Shown: positions 17,162-25,542 of the stretch, in pieces
Position numbering within the stretch: the first letter of the stretch is position 1
Layout of the letters: each line of letters begins with the position of its first letter
From: Azospirillum sp. TSA2s
GTDB taxonomy: Bacteria; Pseudomonadota; Alphaproteobacteria; Azospirillales; Azospirillaceae
Length of the DNA: 64,000 bases
Direction of reading: 5' to 3'
NCBI RefSeq assembly: GCF_004923315.1
Contig: NZ_CP039648.1
Coordinates: 538,501-602,500 of the forward strand
The notes under the pieces: generated by a model
The model's database searches: none
The model's input: only the letters and a program-made list of their open reading frames with translations
What the model was told of the DNA's origin: nothing
Program-made: the position numbers and the translations under genes

Positions 17162-19486
17162 TCAGGCGATGCGGCGCAGGCGGTACGAACGGCCGCTGGG
17201 CGGACGGGCGCCGTATTCCAGGTTCGCGTGGTCGCGGGCGTTGACCATCGACAGCACCGCGCCGCCTATCCGCCCGCCGACCTGCCGCACCTGCTTGATG
17301 CCCGCGCTTGCAAGGCTGGTGGCGGTCCGCGCCCAGCGCACGACATAGAGGACACGGTCGGCCAGCGGCGCCAGGATCAGCGCGTCGGACACCGACAGCA
17401 CCGGCGGCGTGTCGAGGACGACGACGTCATAGCGTTCGGACAGTTCCACCAGCAGCGACAGCATGGCCTTGGAGCCGAACAGGATCTGCGGGCGCTCGAC
17501 CGGCCGGCCGGCGGCGATCACCGCCACCCGGCGGCGGTCGTCGACCTGCACGACCTGATCCAGCGTCGCATCGCCTTCCAGCAGGTCGGTCAGCCCCATG
17601 GGCGGGCGGGTGCCGCCGAGAAGCCGGTGCACGGCGGGGCGGCGGGTGTCGCAGTCGACGATGACGACCCGGCGGCCGGTGTCGGCCAGGAAGGCGGACA
17701 GCGCCACCGCCAGCGTCGTCTTTCCCTCGCCCGCGACCGACGAGGTCAGCATCACCACCTCGCCGCCCTTGACCGTGGCCGGCTCGGCGCCGGTGCGGAC
17801 CAGATGCAGCCGTGCGCAGAGCCGCCAGACCGCCTCGGCGAATTCACCGCCGCCGGTGTTGGAATAGGGATCGCGTTTGGCGTCGGAGCCGGCGTACCGC
17901 TTGATCCGGCCCAGCAGCGGCACGATGCCGACCGCCGGAAGCCCCAGAACCGCCTCCACCTGATGGGAGCTGTAGACGCCGCGCTGGCTGGCGGTCCGCA
18001 CCAGCGCGATGCCAGTGGCGATGGCGCCGCAGACCACCGCGGCCAACGCCGCCAGCACGGACTTGCCCGGCCCGACCGGCCCCACCGGGACGTCGGCGGA
18101 GGACACGATGCGCACGTCGGGCGTCATCTCCAGCGCCTGGAGCACCTGGGTCTCCTTCAGGCGGGTGACGGCGCGGCGATAATTGTCGTCGGATGCGTCG
18201 GCCTGCCGCTGAAGTTCGCGCAGCCGCACGTCCGCCTGCAGGTTGTCGAAGGATTCCGTTCGCAGGGCCTCCAGCCGGCGGGACAGGCTCTGGATCTTGG
18301 CGATCTGCTGCTCCACCTCGCCCCGCAGGCTGCGGATCACGCGATCCACCTCGGTGGCGAGGGCGGCATTGAGTTCGCGCAGTTCGGCGGAGGGCCGAGC
18401 CAGCGCCGGGTGACGGTCGCCATATTGGGCGCGCAACTCTGCCAGCTGGGCGCTCAGCGCCGTCTGACGCTGGCGCAAGCCGGTGATCAGCGGGTCGGTG
18501 CCGATGTCTGCGCCGGTCAACGATTCGGGATTGCCGGGCTGAACGGACTGCAGTTGACGCAGCCGCCCCTGAGCATTGGTCAGCGCAGCGCGCGCCTCCG
18601 CCAGCTGGGCGTTCAGGGCCGACATCTCTTCGTTCACCAGTGGGGCATCGCGGCCCTTGGTCATGCCGGTTTCCGCGCGCATCGCCTCGACGGCGGCGCG
18701 GCCGGTGGTGGTCATGTCCTGGCGCAACTCGTCCAATCGGCTCTGCAGCCACTCGCTGGCGTTCTGGGTGGCCTTGCGCTTCGCCTCCACCTGGATGGCG
18801 ATGTAGGCGTCGGCGACGGCGTTGGCGGCGCGGGCTGCCAGTTGCGGATCCTTGGCCTCCACCGTGATGCGGATCGCCCGCGACTGCACGCCGGGGTTGA
18901 CGCGCAGGTTCTTCTGGAAGGCGTAGATCAGGCGGGCGGTTTCCTTCTCCTCGGCACTGCCGGTCGGAGCGGGCGGGCGCGCGGCCGGCGTCAGCAGGGC
19001 GGACAGCGGTTCGGGAAGACCGGACGCCACATCCGTCAGCAGGGCGCGGCCTTCTTCGAACAGGGGGGTCAGAAGGCCGGGCTTGTCGGGAGTTGCGGCA
19101 TATTCCGGCTCCTTCCCGAGATTCAGCATCTCCACCACCCGGCGGGCTAGATCGCGGGACCGCAGGATCTCGACCTCGGTGTTGACGGTGTCGAGAAACA
19201 TTCCCATCGGTTCCGACACCGAGGGGATGTTGATGACGCGGTTCGTATGCGGATCGATCACCACGACGGATGAGGCGCTGTAGAGCGGCGTCATGGCGTT
19301 GATCAGCAGCACCGCGGGCAGCCACAGCACCGCGGTCAGCCCAAGGATCAGCCATTTCTGGCGCCACAGCGTCTGGACCAGACGGCCTACGTTGACCTTA
19401 TCGGCGCCCGTTCCGACCGGCGGTGCGACAAAGCCGGAGGGGATACCGGCCGTGCCTGGCGGCAATCGGTGTTCCGGTGCGTCCAT
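17162..19486 (-). CDS. Wzc/GumC-like polysaccharide copolymerase with BY-kinase domain
   Basis: Inner-membrane protein of 774 residues that controls chain length and export of the polysaccharide. A Wzz-type domain with a first membrane segment (about residues 50-70) and a long coiled-coil region (about 200-440) precede a second membrane segment near 475-500. The cytoplasmic ATPase part has Walker A SSVAGEGKTT, Walker A' VVIVDCDTRRP and Walker B VVVLDTPPVL, as in bacterial tyrosine kinases. The C-terminal tail, which normally carries a tyrosine cluster, has only two Tyr (758 and 768), so autophosphorylation control may be reduced. The start follows AAGGAG. No outer-membrane Wza-type gene is present in the window. 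Confidence 0.9.
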   Translation of the reverse strand: MDAPEHRLPPGTAGIPSGFVAPPVGTGADKVNVGRLVQTLWRQKWLILGLTAVLWLPAVLLINAMTPLYSASSVVVIDPHTNRVINIPSVSEPMGMFLDTVNTEVEILRSRDLARRVVEMLNLGKEPEYAATPDKPGLLTPLFEEGRALLTDVASGLPEPLSALLTPAARPPAPTGSAEEKETARLIYAFQKNLRVNPGVQSRAIRITVEAKDPQLAARAANAVADAYIAIQVEAKRKATQNASEWLQSRLDELRQDMTTTGRAAVEAMRAETGMTKGRDAPLVNEEMSALNAQLAEARAALTNAQGRLRQLQSVQPGNPESLTGADIGTDPLITGLRQRQTALSAQLAELRAQYGDRHPALARPSAELRELNAALATEVDRVIRSLRGEVEQQIAKIQSLSRRLEALRTESFDNLQADVRLRELQRQADASDDNYRRAVTRLKETQVLQALEMTPDVRIVSSADVPVGPVGPGKSVLAALAAVVCGAIATGIALVRTASQRGVYSSHQVEAVLGLPAVGIVPLLGRIKRYAGSDAKRDPYSNTGGGEFAEAVWRLCARLHLVRTGAEPATVKGGEVVMLTSSVAGEGKTTLAVALSAFLADTGRRVVIVDCDTRRPAVHRLLGGTRPPMGLTDLLEGDATLDQVVQVDDRRRVAVIAAGRPVERPQILFGSKAMLSLLVELSERYDVVVLDTPPVLSVSDALILAPLADRVLYVVRWARTATSLASAGIKQVRQVGGRIGGAVLSMVNARDHANLEYGARPPSGRSYRLRRIA

Positions 19487-19545
19487 GGGCTGAACTCCTT
19501 CATCTCGACAAACGGTGCGCGGAGGTGCAATGCGGCCGCGATGGT

Positions 19546-21690
19546 TCAGGCGACCTCTGCCGGGTCACGGCTGGGCTGGCGGGGTGCGGAGGGGGCGTCC
19601 GGCGCCGGGTCGCCGCGGATCTCCGCCGGCAGCTCCGGGATTGCAGGGGTGCCCCGTCCCGCCTTCGTCTCGGCCAGGATGCGGGCGTAGCGGGCGACGG
19701 TGTTGGGCGTGACGTTGACCAGCGTCCCGGTCCCACCGCCGCCGGCGACGAGCCGTGCGACCTGGAACAGGGCGCGTCCCTTCTCCAGCACCTCGCCCGG
19801 CAGCATCCACAGGATGGAATCGATGTTGGACGCCAGCCATCCCGGCCGCCCGCCGCGGGTCAGGCGGCGTTCGGCCGCCCGCACCTGGGCGGTGTTGCGG
19901 ATGGTGTAGAAGGGCGACCAGCCGTCCCAATCACCGGCGGTGAAGGGCAGGGCCACGAACTCCCCGTCGACCAGCGCCGGTTCCGCCGAACCGAAGGCGG
20001 CCTTGGTCCACATGTAGTCGAAGCCGGCGGAGCGGACGGCGGCGGCGACCTCCCGCCGCAACGGACCGGGTCGGGCGCTGTCATAGGGCCGCCACGCCTC
20101 GTAGAAGCGGTCGAGCCGGTAGCGGCGCAGCGCATTGCCGATCAGGCGCCGGGCGTCCATGGCCGGAGCCCCGGCCCGTGTCGGCGCCTTGCGGGGCGCG
20201 CCCTCCGACGCGGCCTCCACGCTGGCGGCCGGGGTTTCCGACGGGCGCGGACGGGGCGAGATGCGCAGGACGGGCCGGCCCTCCTCCCAATGCAGGCGCG
20301 GGGTGCGGCCTGGCACGAGCGGCGAGTCGACCAGCGGCCACCAGCCGCGCGGCATCAGCCCCGGCGGCAGCATGGTCGCCATCTCCGCGCGGGCGTCGGT
20401 CAGCAGACGGGCCAATTCGTCGCTCGGCATTTCGCCCTCGGCGCAGACGCCGCGGCCGGTGCTTCCCAGCAGAAGCTCCACCCGGCCCAGCACGCCGCCG
20501 CGTTCCTCCGGCACCGACAGGAGCGCGAGGTCGGCGGGGCTGGACTGGGTCAGGCTGTCGACGGTGACCACCAGCCCGCAGCGCAGTCCGGTCGCCGCCA
20601 CCAGATCGAGGATGCGCGGAATGCAGTGCAGTTCGCGGATCATGCCCGACCACAGCACCAGCGTGGTCAGCACCCGCCCCTCGGCCGCCCAGCGGCGCAG
20701 GGTGGCGTCGTCAGGTTCGTAGTCGGTGAAAGGGCGCGGCGGCTCCGCGATGCGCAGCGGCACGTCGGCCGTGCTGGCGAAGGGCGGATCGGGATCGACG
20801 ATCTGCAGCCCGCGGCCAAGGCGGCCCAGGGCGAAGAAGTCGTGGTCGTCGAACTGCCGGCCATAGACCGGGTCGGCCCCGTTGCGGATCAGGTCGGCGG
20901 CGCGTTCGATCACGTCGGTCTGCGGCCGGCCATAGAGCGGCAGCAGGCGCTTGGCCGCCGCCAGCGGCAACTGCGCCGCGATCAGATCGGGATCACCCAG
21001 CAGCGTTCCCCGGCCCCAGCCGGCATGGCGGTGGGCCAGCGCGGCGCTGAAGCTGGCATAGCTTTCCCCGGCCACCCTGCCTTCCACCGCGTCGAGGCCG
21101 CCGGGGAAGTGGCGGGCGCGCACCGGGTCGACGCAATGGCCGGTGAAATGGCGGGCGCCCAGCGCCTCCAGCCGCTGCCGCAGCCCGGCGTCGGCGCCGA
21201 CATCAATGCCGAGGCAGGGCTTCGCCATCAGTTGCGGGTAGAGGAACGGGGCGGCGACGATGCCGAGCGGGGTCTGCGGCGCCATGTCCAGCACGGCGAC
21301 CTCTGCCGGGACCGGCTGCTCCAGCAGGCGGAAGGCAGCCTCGTAGAGCGCAGCGGGGTCGGTGCTGCGCAGGGCGCATTCGCCCCCCGCCTCCACCACC
21401 GGCCACAGGGGGGAAGCCGGATCGCCCAGCGCCACGACACGATAGCGGGTGGTCAGCCACAGCGCATGGTCAAGGTGCCGGCCGCCGGCCATCAGGCTGC
21501 CGGTGCCGGTCGCTTCTGTGCGGTTGCCGTCCTCCCAGCCGCCGAAATGGCGACCGCTGCGCCGCCCGTCGTAATAAAGGTCGAAGGCCCAGCCGGCGCG
21601 TTCCGCCGCAGCGGCCAGCACCGGCGCCATGGCGACGCGGTGCGGATCGCCGCCATGGGCGAGGAAAAGGAGCAGGGGCGGTTTGGTCAC
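19546..21690 (-). CDS. unrecognised 714-residue protein of the exopolysaccharide operon
   Basis: I do not recognise this protein. It has no signal peptide and no clear membrane segment. The N terminus (KPPLLLFLAHGGDPHRVAMA) looks like the first strand-loop-helix of a GT-B glycosyltransferase, but no E-x7-E motif was found. A middle part contains TTLVLWSGMIRELHCIPRIL and GLVVTVDSLTQSSPAD. The last 150 residues include GFDYMWTKAAFG, SNIDSILWMLPGEVLEKG and TLVNVTPNTVARYARIL. About 40 residues rich in Pro, Ala and Ser (near 455-490) look like a linker between two parts. The GTG start at 21690 overlaps the stop of the upstream gene (GTGA) and has GGAGGGG in front; the frame is open upstream to 21939 without that support. 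Position in the operon implies a role in repeat-unit synthesis or modification. Confidence 0.7.
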   Translation of the reverse strand: MTKPPLLLFLAHGGDPHRVAMAPVLAAAAERAGWAFDLYYDGRRSGRHFGGWEDGNRTEATGTGSLMAGGRHLDHALWLTTRYRVVALGDPASPLWPVVEAGGECALRSTDPAALYEAAFRLLEQPVPAEVAVLDMAPQTPLGIVAAPFLYPQLMAKPCLGIDVGADAGLRQRLEALGARHFTGHCVDPVRARHFPGGLDAVEGRVAGESYASFSAALAHRHAGWGRGTLLGDPDLIAAQLPLAAAKRLLPLYGRPQTDVIERAADLIRNGADPVYGRQFDDHDFFALGRLGRGLQIVDPDPPFASTADVPLRIAEPPRPFTDYEPDDATLRRWAAEGRVLTTLVLWSGMIRELHCIPRILDLVAATGLRCGLVVTVDSLTQSSPADLALLSVPEERGGVLGRVELLLGSTGRGVCAEGEMPSDELARLLTDARAEMATMLPPGLMPRGWWPLVDSPLVPGRTPRLHWEEGRPVLRISPRPRPSETPAASVEAASEGAPRKAPTRAGAPAMDARRLIGNALRRYRLDRFYEAWRPYDSARPGPLRREVAAAVRSAGFDYMWTKAAFGSAEPALVDGEFVALPFTAGDWDGWSPFYTIRNTAQVRAAERRLTRGGRPGWLASNIDSILWMLPGEVLEKGRALFQVARLVAGGGGTGTLVNVTPNTVARYARILAETKAGRGTPAIPELPAEIRGDPAPDAPSAPRQPSRDPAEVA

Positions 21691-23537
21691 GATGCGTGCC
21701 CCTCCGTGCCCTTGCCGCCGCGCCGGCACCACCACAGGTGCCACTTCGCCACACCCGGCGGGCCGAAATGATCGGTCTTCTGAAGGGTCAGGCCGGTGGC
21801 GGCAATGGCCTTGCGCATTTCCGGCGCCCAATGGTGGCGGACCAGCGCCTTCCATTCCGGCAGGACGCCGTGGCAGCGCATGGTCGCCAGCAGCCGGTCG
21901 GGCCGCCAGCGGTAATAGCCGGGATAGGCGATCACCCACAGCGGATTGGCGTTGGTGGTGTCGCAGACGATCCGCCCGCCGGGCTTGACCACCCGCTGCA
22001 GCTCGCGCACGCCGGCTTCGAGGTCCGGCAGGTGGCAGAGCAAATCCATGGCGATGACGAGGTCGAAGCTGTCGTCGGCGAAGGGCAGCTTGCGGGCGTC
22101 GGCCTGCTGGACGGTCAGGGCCGGGAAGCGCTCCTTCGCCTCGGCCAGCATCTCGTGCGAGATGTCGACCAGCGTCACGTCGTGACGGCCGGCGAAGGGG
22201 CCGGTGATGCGGCCGTATCCGCCGCCGACATCAAGGATGCGCATCCGCGGCAGCCGCTCCAGCTCGGCCGCCACCGCGCGCCGCTTCTCGTCATAGATGC
22301 GGTAGAATGGGGTGGTCGGGTGGTCGGGGCGGAAGTGGCGGCGATAGCCGTTGTTGTAGATGCCGGATCCTGCGGCCTGCGACCGCTCCGCCTTGGCATT
22401 CTCCAGCAGGGCGGCGACCTGGGCGGCGACCGCGTCGACGTCGAAGGTCTTCGCATGTTCCAGCCCCGCCGCGGCGACGGCCTTCAGCCCCTCTGGGTCG
22501 GCCAGCCGGGCGATCAGCATGTCGCGCAGCGGCTCCGCCTCCCCCGGCGGGACCAGCCAGCCGGTGCGGCCATGCTCGATGATTTCCGGGAAGCCGCCGC
22601 AGTCGCTGGCGACCACCGGTACGCCCAGCGCCATCGCCTCCACCACCACGAAGCCGAAGCTTTCCCACAGGGACGGGACGACCGCCATCTCCGCCCGCGC
22701 CACCACGGCCAGCGCATCGTTGCGCGGCAGGGCGCCGGTGAAATGGACCCGGTCGGCCACCGGCGCGACGTCGCGCCGGAACTGGTCGATGATCGCGGCG
22801 CTCGCGACGTCCTCCCCGCCGATCATCATCAGATGCAGGTCGGGGTTGGCGGCCAGCACGCCGGGGATGGCGCGGCCCAGCGTGGCGATGCCCTTGCGCC
22901 CCTCCAGCCGCCCGAAGAAGGCGATGAAGCGCTTCGGCAGCGCCATCGGCGGCTCGGCCGTCCGGTTCGCCGCCACCGCGGCAAGATCGATGCTGTTGGG
23001 GATGACCTGGACCAGCTCCGGCGGGATGCGCCAGTAATCGGCCACCCGCCGGGCGATCGCGCGGGTGGAGGCGTAGATCGCTGCGCTGCGTTTGGTCTGG
23101 TCGCGTTCGAGCGCGTTCAGCAGGTGGGTGTGCGGCACCCAGGGCTGCGTGTTGGTGTCCATCACCAGCCCGGTCGGCGTCGCCAGCCGCGTCACCACGG
23201 GAATGGTGCTGAAACGGGTCAGCCACCAGGCGTCGGCATCGAACTCGGCGGCATGAACCACGTCGGGACGGAAGGCGCGGACGGCGTCGGCCAGGCGGCG
23301 GTTCGTCCGGAACCGGTCCACGACCGCATGCAGGCGCGGCCCAGGATCGACGCGGTTCACCGTCACGCCGTCCTCGATGGTGGTGCCGGCCGGCAGGCCG
23401 CCGGCCTTCCACGGGGTCACCACCTGGACGGTGTGGCCCAGCCGCGCCAGCGCACGGGCCATCGTGTGGGTGTGGGTGGCGATACCGCCGAGCTTTTCGC
23501 CGGGTGGGTATTCGGGCGTCAAGAGCGACAGTCGCAT
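21687..23537 (-). CDS. GT4 glycosyltransferase fused to SAM-dependent methyltransferase
   Basis: Two-domain protein of 616 residues. Residues 1 to about 400 are a GT4 glycosyltransferase: LSLLTPEYPPGEKLGGIATH, VIPNSIDLAAVAANR, FIAFFGRLEGRKGIATLGRA, VHFTGALPRNDALAVVARAE and the E-x7-E motif ESFGFVVVE. From about residue 440 there is a class I methyltransferase with SAM motif I ILDVGGGYGRITGPFAG, VTLVDISHEMLAEAKERFP, the acidic loop QADARKLPFADDSFDLVIAM, and LQRVVKPGGRIVCDT. One chain may thus add a sugar and methylate it. The ATG at 23537 follows GGGGGGA. The frame is open on to 24410, but that part is a shadow of the flippase gene. It overlaps the unknown 714-residue gene by 4 bp. Confidence 0.88.
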   Translation of the reverse strand: MRLSLLTPEYPPGEKLGGIATHTHTMARALARLGHTVQVVTPWKAGGLPAGTTIEDGVTVNRVDPGPRLHAVVDRFRTNRRLADAVRAFRPDVVHAAEFDADAWWLTRFSTIPVVTRLATPTGLVMDTNTQPWVPHTHLLNALERDQTKRSAAIYASTRAIARRVADYWRIPPELVQVIPNSIDLAAVAANRTAEPPMALPKRFIAFFGRLEGRKGIATLGRAIPGVLAANPDLHLMMIGGEDVASAAIIDQFRRDVAPVADRVHFTGALPRNDALAVVARAEMAVVPSLWESFGFVVVEAMALGVPVVASDCGGFPEIIEHGRTGWLVPPGEAEPLRDMLIARLADPEGLKAVAAAGLEHAKTFDVDAVAAQVAALLENAKAERSQAAGSGIYNNGYRRHFRPDHPTTPFYRIYDEKRRAVAAELERLPRMRILDVGGGYGRITGPFAGRHDVTLVDISHEMLAEAKERFPALTVQQADARKLPFADDSFDLVIAMDLLCHLPDLEAGVRELQRVVKPGGRIVCDTTNANPLWVIAYPGYYRWRPDRLLATMRCHGVLPEWKALVRHHWAPEMRKAIAATGLTLQKTDHFGPPGVAKWHLWWCRRGGKGTEGHAS

Positions 23538-23566
23538 TGTGTGTCCCCCCAATCCTGTAGGTTCTG

Positions 23567-24934
23567 TCATTTGCCTGCGGGTCCGGCCGGAGCGGCGGTC
23601 ACCGGAGACGGTTTGGCGAGTGCGATCAGGCGCCGCGGCAAGGCCGCGAGCACCGCCGGGTCGGGAAGGAAGACGCGCCAGGGCAGTCCGGTCGCCCGGC
23701 GGTAGAGGATCGCCGCGGTGGCGAACACCAGCGTGTAGGCCACCGTGGAGACGATGGCCGCGGCCAGGATCCCGCCGCTGCGCAGGAACAGCAGCAGGCC
23801 GCCCAGCGTGACCAGCATGCCCAGCAGGTTGGCCATGGTGGCGGTGAAGGGCCGGTTCTCCGCATAGAGTCCGTTCAGCAGGATCGAGGCGGCGGCGTAG
23901 AGAACTGCGCCCGGCAGCAGAAGCCGCAGCGGAAGCGCGCTGTCGGCGAAGGACGGGCCGTAGACCAGCCGGATGGCGATGTCGGCGAAGACGAACAGCC
24001 CGCCGCCGAGCAGCCCGCCGATGGCGAAGGTCACCTGCAGGCTGTTCAGCACCAGCGCCCGCCCCGACTGGCCCCGCCGGGTGGCGGCGGGCATCACGAC
24101 GGTGGCCAGCGCGCTGGACAGGCTGACGATCAGCCAGGACAGGCTGGTCGCCAGGGCGTAGAGCCCGACCTGTTTTGCCGGCAGGACGGCCGGGATGATC
24201 AGCAGGTCCAGCCGCTGGGTGATGACGCCGCCCACCACGTCGCCATGGGTGCGCAGCGCATACCAGAGCGTTTGCCGGCCGAGCGCCGGGTCGGGGCGGC
24301 CGATCCCGTGGCGGCGGACCAGCAGGACCGTGGCCACGACCAGCACCAGCGTGCTCATCGCCGCCTGCACGATGACGGCGGCCTCCACCGTGAAGTGGCC
24401 GGCGGCCCAAAGGACGGCGTAGAGCGTGGCGACGCCGGCCGGCTGGATGAAGTTCAGCGCGTTGAAGCTGCGGAAGTCCTGATCGCCCAGGATCAGCCCC
24501 AGCATCAGCTCCGCCAGAAGGGCCATGGCGATCATGGGCAGATAGAGGCGCGCCAGTTCCAGCGTCTCAATCGGCTGCGCGGCCAGCAGCAGTGGCAGCA
24601 GCAGGTAGCCGGTGCCGATCGCCAACGCCGCCAGAGGCAGCAGGATCAGCGTCCAGGTGCTCAGCAACCGGCCGCCGGCCGAATGGTCCCGCGACAGCGC
24701 GTAGGTGACCGCCTTGCCGCAGCCCATGGCAAACAGCCAGCCCAGCATCTGAATGGTGGTGAGGACGGCGGTCAGCGCCCCCCGCCCCTCCGGACCGATG
24801 GTGCGGGCGACGAGGATTCCCGTCAGCAGTCCGAGCGCCATCGTGGCGGCGGTGACGAGTACAGTCGTCACGCCATGCCGGGCGAAACCGCCCCCCTTCG
24901 CCGCCGTCTTGCGTCCGGTCAGAGCTTTCAGCAT
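23567..24934 (-). CDS. Wzx-like polysaccharide flippase (MOP superfamily)
   Basis: Polytopic membrane protein of 455 residues with about 12-14 hydrophobic segments, of the polysaccharide transport family. The N terminus GVTTVLVTAATMALGLLTGI with VARTIGPEGRGALTAVLTTI matches the first two helices of Wzx-type flippases, which move undecaprenyl-linked repeat units across the inner membrane. It is the first gene of the ten-gene minus-strand operon, and the promoter should lie in the gap upstream (24935-25542). The ribosome site TGAGGG is close to the ATG at 24934. With the Wzy-like and Wzc-like genes it defines a Wzx/Wzy-dependent pathway. The initiating sugar-phosphate transferase is not in the window. 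Confidence 0.86.
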   Translation of the reverse strand: MLKALTGRKTAAKGGGFARHGVTTVLVTAATMALGLLTGILVARTIGPEGRGALTAVLTTIQMLGWLFAMGCGKAVTYALSRDHSAGGRLLSTWTLILLPLAALAIGTGYLLLPLLLAAQPIETLELARLYLPMIAMALLAELMLGLILGDQDFRSFNALNFIQPAGVATLYAVLWAAGHFTVEAAVIVQAAMSTLVLVVATVLLVRRHGIGRPDPALGRQTLWYALRTHGDVVGGVITQRLDLLIIPAVLPAKQVGLYALATSLSWLIVSLSSALATVVMPAATRRGQSGRALVLNSLQVTFAIGGLLGGGLFVFADIAIRLVYGPSFADSALPLRLLLPGAVLYAAASILLNGLYAENRPFTATMANLLGMLVTLGGLLLFLRSGGILAAAIVSTVAYTLVFATAAILYRRATGLPWRVFLPDPAVLAALPRRLIALAKPSPVTAAPAGPAGK

Positions 24935-25542
24935 CGCGCCCTCACCCCCGTCGAAGTCCCTGAAGTGTGCGCACTGCGTCCTCCCCCGGATTCGTGCTTC
25001 TTGTTTTGTCGGCAGGCCGGTCCCCGCCAGGGGAGACCATCATGGGTCATGAACGTCACCAAGAATTAGTTGGTTGTCACAACAATTACTTGGTTACCTT
25101 AAAAATTATCGCAGAGTGGAACAGCGATCGTTGGTCTTCGTTATTAGCTCAAGCGAGCATTTTTGTTGTGCATTGCAAACTGAACGGTAGTGGGGTGTTG
25201 GGCGACGGTCAACGCCGCTTTCGGAACTGTTCTTCCCGCACACCGGGGGAGTATTTTTCTTTGATCGTCCGTTGCCGGGAACTGGGAGTCTTATCGTATC
25301 TTTCGGGCATTGGTTATCGGCCACGCCCATGTTCCGGCATCGGGAGTAGTCCGTTGCCCGACCGGCAGCACACGAGAGGAGAGGGGGAGGCGCGGTTGCG
25401 TTTCGCTGCCGGGTGCGGCGGCGATGCCGCAGCCCGTTCGATGCGGGCTCCAATGTCCGGCCGGTCGGGCTGGTCGACGAAAGGTTGCAGTCGGGGCCGG
25501 TAGCCCGATCACCGCAGGACGCGCCGGTTCAGTTCCGCCAGT
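24935..25542. other. 608-bp non-coding region upstream of the exopolysaccharide operon
   Basis: No gene could be supported. The left half (25040-25320) is clearly AT-richer than the surrounding coding DNA and carries a 20-bp-spaced direct repeat described separately. It must hold the operon promoter (leftward). The right half lies downstream of the LacI-type gene, which ends at 25543; no terminator hairpin was identified. Confidence 0.5.
25064..25095. promoter_or_regulatory. 20-bp-phased direct repeat, possible operator of the exopolysaccharide operon
   Basis: AATTAGTTGGTT at 25064-25075 recurs as AATTACTTGGTT at 25084-25095, 11 of 12 bases identical. The period is exactly 20 bp, about two turns of the helix, so both copies face the same side of DNA. 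The repeats lie 130-160 bp upstream of the flippase start codon, a typical place for an activator site. The inverted bases TTGTCACAACAA lie between them. No known regulator consensus was matched. Confidence 0.45.

Noticed and set aside
19423..21771. 782-codon plus-strand frame opposite the unknown 714-residue gene
   Set aside because: I considered it because the minus-strand gene is unrecognised. The minus-strand gene has stop-start overlap, a ribosome site and normal composition; the plus frame has neither.
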